From Leptobacterium_A meishanense (GTDB lineage: Bacteria; Bacteroidota; Bacteroidia; Flavobacteriales; Flavobacteriaceae): a stretch of 64,000 nucleotides of DNA. Shown here in pieces: positions 36,057 through 43,593 of this stretch. The position numbers and the translations under genes are program-made. Under the pieces are notes generated by a model that ran no database searches, was not told where the DNA came from, and worked only from the letters and a program-made list of their open reading frames with translations. Each line of letters opens with the position of its first letter. Positions within the stretch are counted from its first letter, which is position 1. The stretch covers positions 186,001 to 250,000 of the forward strand of contig NZ_JBBEXE010000006.1 of the NCBI RefSeq assembly GCF_037645805.1, given 5' to 3'.

Positions 36057-36896
36057 ATGAAAATGAAAATCTTAACTATATGCTTTTTTACAACTATGTG
36101 TGTAAATGTATATGGACAAACGACATCTTACCCTTTTGAAATTCAAAAAACGGGACAAGGAAAATCATCAATAATTTTCATTCCAGGGTTTGCTTCTTCA
36201 GGAGAGGTGTGGAATGAAACAAAATCTGAATTTGAAAAAGATCATACTTGTTACTCTTTAACCATGGCAGGGTTTGCAGGTATGAAGCCAGAAGAAAACT
36301 CAACCTTTGAAAACTGGAAAGTTGCCATTGCCCATTTTATAAAAAATACTAAAATTGAAAAACCAATCATTGTAGGGCATAGCCTAGGTGGTGCTTTAGC
36401 TTTAGCTATTGCGTCTGATTATCCAAACTTAATTAGCAAAATTATTGTAGTTGATGCGCTACCATATTTGGCAGCTTTAATGAATCCGAATTTTGAAAGC
36501 AATGAAAACAATGATTGCTCTAAAACAGTCTATCAGATGACTTCAATGACAGACGAACAGTTTTATCAAATGCAGAAAATGTCTGTCCCAAGTCTTTTAG
36601 CTGATACAACAATGCAGAAAAAGGTGGTGAATTGGAGTGTTACATCCGACAGAAAAACATTTGCAGAAATGTATTGCGATTTTTCAAACACAGATTTGCG
36701 AGAGAGAATTAAATCGATAAAATGTCCAAGTTTGATTTTATTAAACTCAAACTTTTCAAGCATTAAATCTAATATAGAAAAGCAGTATGAAAATTTGAGA
36801 ACTGCTAATTTGAAGTATGCTACAAAAGGCTTACATTTTATTATGTATGATGATAAAGAGTGGTATTTTGAACAATTAAATCATTTTTTAAATTAA
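36057..36896 (+). CDS. Secreted alpha/beta hydrolase
   Basis: This 279-residue protein has a signal peptide ending at VYGQ (about 21) and an alpha/beta hydrolase fold. The oxyanion stretch FIPGFASSG and nucleophile elbow GHSLGG (Ser109) are clear; the catalytic His is likely His263 in KGLHFIMYDD. It starts the AT-rich accessory cluster and is 7 bases upstream of a tiny membrane protein and an ECF sigma factor, so it may be a target or input of that regulator. The substrate is unknown. Confidence 0.88.
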   Translation: MKMKILTICFFTTMCVNVYGQTTSYPFEIQKTGQGKSSIIFIPGFASSGEVWNETKSEFEKDHTCYSLTMAGFAGMKPEENSTFENWKVAIAHFIKNTKIEKPIIVGHSLGGALALAIASDYPNLISKIIVVDALPYLAALMNPNFESNENNDCSKTVYQMTSMTDEQFYQMQKMSVPSLLADTTMQKKVVNWSVTSDRKTFAEMYCDFSNTDLRERIKSIKCPSLILLNSNFSSIKSNIEKQYENLRTANLKYATKGLHFIMYDDKEWYFEQLNHFLN

Positions 36897-36903
36897 TAAT
36901 CAG

Positions 36904-37044
36904 ATGAAAAGAAAAAATAAATTTCCTGTTCTACCAGTCGCTTTGGGGATTGGAATAGCAATAGGTACAGCGTTGAAAAATTTCTCAGTTGGTATTGGGG
37001 TGGCTATAGCAATATATATAATTATTAAATTTTATAAAAATTAG
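36904..37044 (+). CDS. Tiny membrane protein, 46 residues
   Basis: An ATG at 36904 opens MKRKNKFPVLPVALGIGIAIGTALK..., a basic N-terminus, then two short hydrophobic stretches rich in Gly and Ala (about 9-23 and 28-42), ending FYKN. It sits 7 bases after the hydrolase stop and 14 before the sigma factor start, so it is clearly within the operon. I do not know a family. The Gly-zipper-like GIGIAIG spacing suggests helix packing in the membrane. Confidence 0.65.
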   Translation: MKRKNKFPVLPVALGIGIAIGTALKNFSVGIGVAIAIYIIIKFYKN

Positions 37045-37058
37045 GAAGAAACCAAACA

Positions 37059-37529
37059 ATGAAATTTGATGAAATATACAAATCATATTGGCAAAAAATA
37101 TTTCGTTTATGTATGGGGTTTGTTAATGATTTTGATTTGGCACAAGATTTAGCTCAAGAAACATTCATTATTGTTTGGCAACAATTACCAAAATTTAAAA
37201 ACAAGTCTGCTATTGGTACTTGGATTTATAGGATTGCTTCCAATAACTGTTTACGGCAATTGGAGAAAGAAAAACGAATCAAGAAATCAAATTTACCATT
37301 AAATCTTAAGGAAGAAACTATAGAGTCTAATGAACATCAGATACAAATGCTTTATCAGTTTATTTCTGAGTTGCCCGAAACAGACCGTATCATTATTTCA
37401 TTGGAATTAGAAGATATAAAACAAGCAGAAATTGCTAAAATTGTAGGTCTTTCTGAAGTGTATGTAAGAGTTAAAATTCACAGAATAAAAGAAAAATTAA
37501 GTGAAAAATTCAAAAATAATGAACAATAA
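37059..37529 (+). CDS. ECF-type RNA polymerase sigma factor
   Basis: This 156-residue sigma factor has region 2 (RLCMGFVNDFDLAQDLAQETFIIVWQQLPKFKNKSAIGTWIYRIASNNCLRQLEK, about 14-75) and region 4 (LPETDRIIISLELEDIKQAEIAKIVGLSEVYVRVKIHRIKEKL, about 107-150). There is no region 3, as expected for the extracytoplasmic-function class. The next gene overlaps its 3' end by 11 bases and encodes a membrane protein that is probably its anti-sigma factor. Confidence 0.92.
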   Translation: MKFDEIYKSYWQKIFRLCMGFVNDFDLAQDLAQETFIIVWQQLPKFKNKSAIGTWIYRIASNNCLRQLEKEKRIKKSNLPLNLKEETIESNEHQIQMLYQFISELPETDRIIISLELEDIKQAEIAKIVGLSEVYVRVKIHRIKEKLSEKFKNNEQ

Positions 37530-38112
37530 TACTGATTTTAAAAATATTTGGCTACAGCAAAAAGTTAGTAAGCCCGATATTGAAGAATTACACAATAAAT
37601 TGAAACAATATAAGAATTCTACTATACGAAAACTTATCAAAACAAATGTGTTACTTATAGCAACAAGTGTATTTATGCTTTTTATTTGGCATTATTTTCA
37701 ACCACAAATGATTACAACCAAAATTGGAATCATTTTGATTATCCTGGGTATTTTCGTGTTTCTATCTGCCAATAATCAACTGCTTCCAATTTTTAAAAAA
37801 AACGATAACACACAGAGCAATATTGACTATTTAAAAAGTTTAACTGCCATAAAAAAGAAACAAGTTTTTTTACAAACTACCATGTTAAATCTATACTTGC
37901 TTATGTTTTTAATTGGCCTATGCTTATATATGTATGAATATACATCTAAGATGACACTTTTTTGGGCAATTGTTACATATACCATTGCACTTGGTTGGAT
38001 TGGGTTTAATTGGTTTTATACACGACCAAAAACAATTAAAAAACAAAAAGGTAAACTAAATGAGTTAATAAGCAAATTTAAAGATTTAAATAATCATCTG
38101 AATGAAGAATAA
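37519..38112 (+). CDS. Probable anti-sigma factor (membrane protein)
   Basis: This 197-residue protein starts inside the sigma gene (ATG at 37519; a GTG at 37501 is also in frame). The first 45 residues are soluble and helical (TDFKNIWLQQKVSKPDIEELHNKLKQY), followed by four membrane spans in two pairs (about 48-90 and 120-170) and a charged helical tail. The build, a cytosolic N-terminal helix that could clamp the sigma factor plus membrane spans, and the overlap suggest translational coupling and a sigma/anti-sigma pair. It lacks a recognisable zinc anti-sigma motif, so this is inference from context. Confidence 0.7.
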   Translation: MNNNTDFKNIWLQQKVSKPDIEELHNKLKQYKNSTIRKLIKTNVLLIATSVFMLFIWHYFQPQMITTKIGIILIILGIFVFLSANNQLLPIFKKNDNTQSNIDYLKSLTAIKKKQVFLQTTMLNLYLLMFLIGLCLYMYEYTSKMTLFWAIVTYTIALGWIGFNWFYTRPKTIKKQKGKLNELISKFKDLNNHLNEE

Positions 38113-38130
38113 AAAAGCTACTGCTAAAAA

Positions 38131-38403
38131 TTATTCCGCAGTGATCGGGTCTATCACATGTGCTACTTCATTCACAGAATTTACCGGAAAACCACCCTTT
38201 TTGGCATGCTCCCTGACCATGGTCTCGTTCGGGGCTATGTACACACAGTATATCTTGTCGCCGGTCACATAACTATGTACCCATTGTATCTGTGGACCCA
38301 TGCTTTCCAATACGCCACAAGACGTTTGGGAAATACCTTTTAACTGTTCAGGGGTAAGGCTGCCTGCCCCCGGAAGTGCTCTTTCAATTACATACTTTGG
38401 CAT
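38131..38403 (-). CDS. DUF4242 protein
   Basis: This 90-residue ferredoxin-fold-like protein begins MPKYVIERALPGAGSLTPEQLKGISQTSC and contains IQWVHSYVTGDKIYCVYIAPNETMVREHAKKGGFPVNSV, the DUF4242 pattern. A structurally studied Streptomyces relative binds nickel; the residues here (His43, Cys53, His66) could take part but that is not shown. It stands on the minus strand after the sigma cluster and converges with it over 18 bases. Confidence 0.85.
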   Translation of the reverse strand: MPKYVIERALPGAGSLTPEQLKGISQTSCGVLESMGPQIQWVHSYVTGDKIYCVYIAPNETMVREHAKKGGFPVNSVNEVAHVIDPITAE

Positions 38404-38563
38404 AATATTGTTTTTTAGTTTGCCATCAGCATGTTTTCGGTTATATTACGGGGAAGTAAAGGATGTGGAACAAAAGTAAAGTTACGAAAAATTTGCCATT
38501 ATAAAAACGGGGCACCCTACCCAAACATACCATTTGGTAAGGGCAGGAGAGCCAGTATTGATT

Positions 38564-38875
38564 TTACTCGACAATAGCACCTTCCCATTCCAAAATGCCC
38601 CCCAACAGATTGTAGGTATTGGTATAGCCCAAACCTTTCATGATTTGGCAGGCCTGCGCACTCCGCTTTCCGGAGCGGCAATACACATAGTAGTTTTTGG
38701 CTTTATCCATTGGCAATAAGTTATCTATAAAAGCCTGGCCTCCATAAATATCATTGTTTACAGCATTGGGGATATGCCCTTCTTCATATTCCTCAGAGGT
38801 ACGCACATCGAGCACTATAGCGTTATTGTCTTCACTAAACTGTGAAGCCCATTCTTGTTGTGTAAGGTCTGTCAT
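38564..38875 (-). CDS. Rhodanese-like sulfurtransferase
   Basis: This single-domain rhodanese has 103 residues: IVLDVRTSEEYEEGHIPNAVN and the active loop YVYCRSGKRS with Cys66 as the sulfur-carrying residue. The frame extends to 38938, but the ATG at 38875 gives the standard domain length and leaves a 62-base spacer after the thioredoxin-like gene. It likely moves sulfane sulfur in the cytoplasm as it has no signal peptide. Confidence 0.88.
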   Translation of the reverse strand: MTDLTQQEWASQFSEDNNAIVLDVRTSEEYEEGHIPNAVNNDIYGGQAFIDNLLPMDKAKNYYVYCRSGKRSAQACQIMKGLGYTNTYNLLGGILEWEGAIVE

Positions 38876-38937
38876 CTTTTTTTGCTGTAAAAATAGGATT
38901 TTATGCAGCATTTTAAAATATAAATGCCGTAAACTCA

Positions 38938-39552
38938 TTATACTTTAATAGAGCAACCTATGGCCCTTGTGGTCTTCACAGGGATTTCCTGTCCAGCCAA
39001 CATGGCATCTATGGCATCTTCCAGATAGTTGGTTTCTACAGCAGCAGCATCTTGATAATTGTCATCAATAGCTCCAATATATTTCACCTGATTGCCTTTA
39101 GCTGTTTTTTCCAATAAAAATACATGCGGGGTCCGGGTAGCGCCATACTGTGGGTAAATTTTTTGACCTTCATCGATCAAATACGGGAAAGTAAACCCTT
39201 TTTCTTTAGCGCGTACCTGCATCTCTGCAAAACTATCCTCCGGTTTCGATTCCGGATTGTTGGGATTGATAGCTATTACCGGAACACCTTTTGTTTTGTA
39301 TTTTTTATCTAGGGCTACAATGCGGTCTTCATATGCTTTAGCATACGGGCAACTGTTACAGGTAAATATAACAATGAAGCCTTTGGCATCTTTAAAATCG
39401 GCTAGGGAAACCATTTTCCCATCGATATTTTTAAGTTTAAAATCTGTGGCATAATCACCTATGCCATATCCGGGTTTGCCAATAGTATTAGTGGTGAATG
39501 CCGAAGCTATCAGCAAACATACAATAAGCGTGGTGGTTTTTAGTAATTTCAT
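38938..39552 (-). CDS. Exported thioredoxin-family redoxin
   Basis: This 204-residue protein has a signal peptide (MKLLKTTTLIVCLLIASAFT) and an AhpC/TSA-like thioredoxin fold. The redox pair is Cys65 and Cys68 in FTCNSCPYAKAYE, a motif typical of a Bacteroidota redoxin subgroup, and the cis-Pro lies in GATRTPHVFLL. It probably reduces disulfides in the periplasm. It is upstream of the rhodanese gene and 120 bases after the TlpA-like gene, forming a minus-strand redox group. Confidence 0.88.
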   Translation of the reverse strand: MKLLKTTTLIVCLLIASAFTTNTIGKPGYGIGDYATDFKLKNIDGKMVSLADFKDAKGFIVIFTCNSCPYAKAYEDRIVALDKKYKTKGVPVIAINPNNPESKPEDSFAEMQVRAKEKGFTFPYLIDEGQKIYPQYGATRTPHVFLLEKTAKGNQVKYIGAIDDNYQDAAAVETNYLEDAIDAMLAGQEIPVKTTRAIGCSIKV

Positions 39553-39672
39553 TTTTTATGTTTTTAAGTTGAACATTTATGTTGATGTGTTTATTTGTTT
39601 AGGAGTTTAGTTTTTAGTTAATTTTTAATCTCAAATTTGTGCTCACAATTCATAACTATCAATCATCCCTTT

Positions 39673-40236
39673 TCAATCAATATGTTTCTTCACTTCTTTC
39701 TCCAATTCTTCATATGTAAATGATTGTTCATAAAAACTGCGTTTGTTCTTGTTATAAATAAGTGTGGCCGGTATGGCACCAGACCATTCTTTAGCCACTT
39801 TCGGTATCCAGTCATTTTGTTTTGGATCGTCTAGCATGATTACTTCCGATTGCAGCTGTCGTTTCGTTAAAAACGGCATCAATTGGGTATCAATCATCCT
39901 TGGCATATCCAAACTTACAAATACCACCTCTACATTTCTATTTTTATAATTACTTTGAAGTTTTTCAAAATAAGGCATTTCTTCAACACAAGGTTTACAC
40001 CAAGTAGCCCAAAAATTGATCACGTAGGTTTTGTCATCATTCTTTTCCAAGTAAGGTACAAAACCTACGTAGTCAAAAATTTTCAAAGAAACATCATCTG
40101 ATGCTACCACTCGTTTAGGAGCTATTGCAATAGCTGTTATCGGATCGTCTATACCTTTTTCTCTCTTGCTTTCCGTTTTACAGCTTCCTAAAGTTACAAA
40201 AACCAATAAACATATGATTGCTCTCATCTTTCTCAT
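39673..40236 (-). CDS. TlpA-like thioredoxin lipoprotein
   Basis: This 187-residue protein has a lipoprotein signal with lipobox LGSC (Cys19) and a TlpA/ResA-type fold. The redox motif WATWCKPCVEEMP gives Cys80 and Cys83; the cis-Pro lies in GAIPATLIY. It would act as a membrane-anchored periplasmic disulfide reductase, perhaps for cytochrome c maturation or envelope repair. It is divergent from marR, sharing a 121-base promoter region, so the MarR-type palindrome could influence both. Confidence 0.9.
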   Translation of the reverse strand: MRKMRAIICLLVFVTLGSCKTESKREKGIDDPITAIAIAPKRVVASDDVSLKIFDYVGFVPYLEKNDDKTYVINFWATWCKPCVEEMPYFEKLQSNYKNRNVEVVFVSLDMPRMIDTQLMPFLTKRQLQSEVIMLDDPKQNDWIPKVAKEWSGAIPATLIYNKNKRSFYEQSFTYEELEKEVKKHID

Positions 40237-40330
40237 TTCTACAATAAAAATACGCAGCCTATACTTTGCCTATACATCTTTAACAAAAATTTATCAGTTA
40301 ATTAACATCATAAAAAAATTATGTTTATAC

Positions 40331-40346
40331 ATTTGTATATACAAAT
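40331..40346 (+). promoter_or_regulatory. Perfect 16-bp palindromic operator before marR
   Basis: ATTTGTATATACAAAT reads the same on both strands and ends 11 bases before the marR ATG. A TAnnTTTG-type -7 box, TACATTTG (40328-40335), overlaps its left half. Palindromes of this size are typical MarR-family sites, and the overlap would let the protein repress its own promoter. Confidence 0.65.
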
Positions 40347-40357
40347 TTTGTAACTAC

Positions 40358-40807
40358 ATGAGTGTTGAATTACATATCAAGGCAACGCAAAAAATCCCTT
40401 TAGAAAAAAAAGTCATTATCCATATGATGATTGCTGAAAATAATATCAAAGAAACACTAAGTGAAGCTCTAAAGCCTTTTGATGTTTCTGTACAGCAATT
40501 TAATGTTTTGCGCATTTTGCGTGGACAAAAAGGGAGGCCTGCCAATATGTTTACCATTCAGGAGCGCATGGTGAATAAAATGAGCAACACAACCCGGTTG
40601 GTGGACAAACTGGTTGCAAAAAGCTTTGTAAACAGAGCAGTGTGCCCTTCAAACCGTAGAAAGGTAGAAATTAACATCACTAAAAAGGGGTTGGATGCTT
40701 TAACTAAGATGGACACTATCATTGACAATACTGAAAAACAACTATTAAGTTCCTTTTCTAATAAAGAGCTTGAACAATTAAATTCGTTACTTGATAAATT
40801 TAACTAA
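40358..40807 (+). CDS. MarR-family transcriptional regulator
   Basis: This 149-residue winged-helix repressor starts MSVELHIKATQKIPLEKKVII; the frame is open further upstream to 40166, but that part crosses the tlpA gene and the palindrome. The DNA-binding part reads PFDVSVQQFNVLRILRGQ...FTIQERMVNKMSNTTRLVDKLVAKSFVNRAVCPSNRRKVEINITKKG. Cys residues are scarce (one in VCPSNRR), so redox sensing is possible but not evident. It sits 31 bases before yceI and probably controls it and itself through the 16-bp palindrome. Confidence 0.9.
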   Translation: MSVELHIKATQKIPLEKKVIIHMMIAENNIKETLSEALKPFDVSVQQFNVLRILRGQKGRPANMFTIQERMVNKMSNTTRLVDKLVAKSFVNRAVCPSNRRKVEINITKKGLDALTKMDTIIDNTEKQLLSSFSNKELEQLNSLLDKFN

Positions 40808-40838
40808 AAACAATTTTTAATACTTAAAATTCAGAAAA

Positions 40839-41417
40839 ATGAAAAACAAATTTTTAAACATTGCATTAGTACTAACTGTAGTACTTAGCACCTTATCTTT
40901 TACGAATGTAGATGAAGATAAAAAAGAAGTAAAGGCGGATAAAAGTAAAATTACTTGGAAAGGGTATAAAGTGACCGGGTCGCACGAAGGCACCGTTAAC
41001 CTAAAAAGCGGCCACTTTACTTTTGATGAAGGAAAACTTACCGGGGGGGAATTTGTAGTAGATATGACTTCATTGACCAGTACTGACCTTTCCGGGGAAT
41101 ACCAACAAAAATTGGACGGGCACCTAAAGGCGGATGATTTTTTTGGGGTTGACAAACACCCTACTGCTAAACTGGTGATCACCAATGTAGAAGCATCTGG
41201 AAAAAATTCTTATGAAGTTACCGGAGATCTTACTGTCAAAGGAGAAACCAACCCTATTACGTTTGATCTTTCTGTTTATGGAAGCAAAGCAACAAGTGCC
41301 TTAAAAATTGACCGTACCAAATATGGCCTGCGATATGGTTCAGGAAGTTTCTTTGATAATTTAGGCGATAAAACCATCTATGATGAGTTTGATTTGGTAG
41401 TCGATCTAGAATTTTAA
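40839..41417 (+). CDS. YceI-family lipocalin-like protein
   Basis: This 192-residue secreted protein has a signal peptide (MKNKFLNIALVLTVVLSTLSF) and a YceI barrel: SKITWKGYKVTGSHEGTVNLKSGHFTFDEGKLTGGEFVVDMTSL, later VTGDLTVKGETNPITFDLSVYG. The family binds polyisoprenoid-like lipids in a hydrophobic pocket and is often induced by stress or acid. It is in operon with marR; the trp promoter begins 9 bases after its stop, and I see no terminator between, so some read-through into the trp leader is likely. Confidence 0.92.
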   Translation: MKNKFLNIALVLTVVLSTLSFTNVDEDKKEVKADKSKITWKGYKVTGSHEGTVNLKSGHFTFDEGKLTGGEFVVDMTSLTSTDLSGEYQQKLDGHLKADDFFGVDKHPTAKLVITNVEASGKNSYEVTGDLTVKGETNPITFDLSVYGSKATSALKIDRTKYGLRYGSGSFFDNLGDKTIYDEFDLVVDLEF

Positions 41418-41425
41418 TCTTTTTG

Positions 41426-41456
41426 TTTGATAAAACAATTTTCATTTCTATATTTG
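41426..41456 (+). promoter_or_regulatory. Promoter of the trp operon
   Basis: TTTG (41426-41429), exactly 19 bases, and TATATTTG (41449-41456) match the Bacteroidota consensus. Transcription should start near 41463, about 10 bases before the leader peptide ATG. GAGG at 41464-41467 may be a ribosome binding site. Confidence 0.75.
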
Positions 41457-41472
41457 ACCCATTGAGGTAAAA

Positions 41473-41535
41473 ATGAATCAAACTATAAATCATACTTGGT
41501 GGTGGAACTTACGAACAGCAAATGTCGTGAGGTAG
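41473..41535 (+). CDS. trpL: trp leader peptide (20 residues, three consecutive Trp)
   Basis: ATG at 41473 to TAG at 41533-41535 encodes a 20-residue peptide containing HTWWWN, with Trp codons 9-11 at 41497-41505. Nothing in the peptide looks functional beyond the Trp run, which acts as a ribosome-stalling sensor for charged tRNA-Trp. It lies between a good promoter and an intrinsic terminator, just ahead of trpE. Confidence 0.88.
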   Translation: MNQTINHTWWWNLRTANVVR

Positions 41536-41584
41536 CACTATTGTAGTACGGTTAAAAACATACAAAGGCTTGTCAATCACGACA
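41523..41584 (+). promoter_or_regulatory. Antiterminator pairing of the trp attenuator
   Basis: TGTCGTGA (41523-41530, within leader codons 17-20) is perfectly complementary to TCACGACA (41577-41584), which is part of the loop and 3' arm of the terminator hairpin. A ribosome stalled at the Trp codons would leave 41523-41530 free to pair and break the terminator; a ribosome reaching the stop codon would cover it and let the terminator form. Confidence 0.75.
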
Positions 41585-41594
41585 AGCCTTTTTT
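41564..41594 (+). terminator. trp attenuator terminator
   Basis: An 11-bp perfect stem (41564-41574 with 41581-41591) with a 6-base loop AATCAC is followed by a T run to 41594, 35 bases before trpE. It is a textbook intrinsic terminator. Confidence 0.88.
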
Positions 41595-41629
41595 AATGCC
41601 CAATTTTATTAAAAGTATTGCTTAACGAA

Positions 41630-43030
41630 ATGAAAAAATACCTGTTAACTACACATTATCAAAAGATATTGGCAGATACCATTACCCCTGTGAGCGTTTA
41701 TTTAAAGCTCAGGGACAAGTACCCAAACAGCCTCCTGCTGGAGAGTAGCGATTACCATGCCAACGACAATAGTTTTTCGTATATCTGTAGCAACCCCATT
41801 GCCTCCATCAAAATAGAGAATGAAACTGTTATACAACTATTTCCCGATGGTACGGTAGAAACAATAACGATTACACCAGACACCAATGTACCGGAAGTCA
41901 TCTCGCAATTCTCCAAGCGGTTTTCGGCAACCAACAACAACTTCAAGTTTGCAAATAATGGCCTCTTTGGTTACATCGCTTATGATGCCGTCCGTTACTT
42001 TGAAGATATTGCACTGTCCAAAAAGCAAGGTTCATTGAACATTCCCGATGTCTATTATGCCATCTATCAGAACATCATTGCCATTGACCACTTTAAAAAT
42101 GAAGCCTATATTTTTGCACATTGCTATGAGAAGGAAAGCAATATCCCTGAAATAGTCCAGTTACTACAGGTAAAGAATTTTGCTTCGTATAATTTTTCCA
42201 AACAGGGCGTAGCCACTTCCAACCTTAATGACAATGATTATAAAGAACACGTAACCCTCGCAAAAAAGCACTGCCAGCGTGGCGATGTGTTCCAATTGGT
42301 ACTATCACGAAGGTTCTCACAAGCCTTTAAGGGCGATGAATTTAACGTGTACCGGGCACTCCGGTCCATCAACCCCTCCCCTTACCTGTTTTATTTTGAT
42401 TATGGTGATTTTAAGATTTTCGGAAGTTCGCCCGAAGCACAACTGGTCGTAAAAGATGGAAAAACAGAAATACACCCCATTGCAGGGACCTTTAAACGTA
42501 CCGGAAATGACCTTCAAGATGCAGAACTTGCCAAAAAACTGGCAGTTGATAAAAAAGAAAACTCCGAGCATGTGATGTTGGTCGATCTGGCCCGGAACGA
42601 CCTCAGCAGGCATGGCAATGATGTAAAAGTGGAAACCTATCGGGAAGTCCAATTTTTTTCCCATGTTATTCACCTCGTATCCAAAGTCACCGGGAAAATG
42701 CACAAAGACACCAATACCATGCAGGTAGTGGCCGACACATTTCCCGCAGGCACCCTGAGTGGTGCGCCTAAACACAAAGCCATGCAACTCATTGAGCAGT
42801 ACGAAAAGTGCAACCGTGATTTTTATGGCGGAGCCATTGGTTTTATGGACTTTGAAGGGAATTTTAACCATGCCATTATGATCCGAACTTTTTTAAGTAA
42901 AGACCATTGCCTGCATTATCAGGCAGGTGCCGGATTGGTCTCCGAATCCGATCCCGAAAACGAATTACAGGAAGTATACAATAAACTCGGTGCCCTTACC
43001 AAAGCACTTGAAATTGCAGAAAGCATATGA
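41630..43030 (+). CDS. trpE: Anthranilate synthase component I
   Basis: This 466-residue subunit turns chorismate into anthranilate with ammonia from TrpG. The N-terminal part has the feedback motif LLESSD (tryptophan-binding region), and the C-terminal chorismate-binding domain shows FGSSPEAQL, IAGTFKRTG and DTFPAGTLSGAPKHKAM. A TTG at 41618 is also in frame; the ATG at 41630 (MKKYLLTTHYQ) is preferred. Its stop codon overlaps the trpG start (ATGA), so the two are translationally coupled. Confidence 0.97.
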   Translation: MKKYLLTTHYQKILADTITPVSVYLKLRDKYPNSLLLESSDYHANDNSFSYICSNPIASIKIENETVIQLFPDGTVETITITPDTNVPEVISQFSKRFSATNNNFKFANNGLFGYIAYDAVRYFEDIALSKKQGSLNIPDVYYAIYQNIIAIDHFKNEAYIFAHCYEKESNIPEIVQLLQVKNFASYNFSKQGVATSNLNDNDYKEHVTLAKKHCQRGDVFQLVLSRRFSQAFKGDEFNVYRALRSINPSPYLFYFDYGDFKIFGSSPEAQLVVKDGKTEIHPIAGTFKRTGNDLQDAELAKKLAVDKKENSEHVMLVDLARNDLSRHGNDVKVETYREVQFFSHVIHLVSKVTGKMHKDTNTMQVVADTFPAGTLSGAPKHKAMQLIEQYEKCNRDFYGGAIGFMDFEGNFNHAIMIRTFLSKDHCLHYQAGAGLVSESDPENELQEVYNKLGALTKALEIAESI

Positions 43031-43593
43031 AAAAAGTATTAGTCATAGATAATTACGACAGCTTCACCTATAACCTGGTGCATTATCTAGAAGATTTGGA
43101 TTGTGATGTTACCGTGCTACGCAATGACCAGCTTACACTGGAAGATATAGCACCTTTTGGTAAAATTTTACTGTCCCCCGGACCCGGTATTCCCGATGAA
43201 GCAGGCCTTTTAAAACCTATTATTGAAAAATATGCCCACACAAAAAGTATTCTCGGTGTATGCCTTGGCCAGCAGGCTATTGGAGAGGTTTTTGGAGGAA
43301 AGCTCATCAATTTGGACACGGTCTATCATGGGGTTGCAACAAAAGTGACCATCACGGTAGATGATGAGCCGTTATTTGCCGGTATGGAAAAAGAAATTGA
43401 AGCCGGCCGGTACCATTCATGGGTGGTCGATAAAAATTTGCCCGATGTACTGGAGGCTACCTCTTTTGACGAAAATGGACAAGTAATGTCGCTCCGTCAT
43501 AAAATATACGACGTAAAAGGTGTACAGTACCATCCTGAATCGGTGCTTACGCCCAATGGAAAAAAAATATTGGAAAACTGGATAAAATTATAA
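43027..43593 (+). CDS. trpG: Anthranilate synthase component II (glutamine amidotransferase)
   Basis: This 188-residue class I amidotransferase supplies ammonia to TrpE. The catalytic triad is visible: Cys79 (GVCLGQQAIGEVFGG), His169 and Glu171 (YHPES). It overlaps trpE by 4 bases and trpD by 1. Length is normal and it is not fused to trpD, unlike in some proteobacteria. Confidence 0.97.
   Translation: MKKVLVIDNYDSFTYNLVHYLEDLDCDVTVLRNDQLTLEDIAPFGKILLSPGPGIPDEAGLLKPIIEKYAHTKSILGVCLGQQAIGEVFGGKLINLDTVYHGVATKVTITVDDEPLFAGMEKEIEAGRYHSWVVDKNLPDVLEATSFDENGQVMSLRHKIYDVKGVQYHPESVLTPNGKKILENWIKL

Noticed and set aside
42317..42871. 184-residue minus-strand ORF inside trpE
   Set aside because: It is antisense to a well-conserved catalytic domain and lacks a family pattern.
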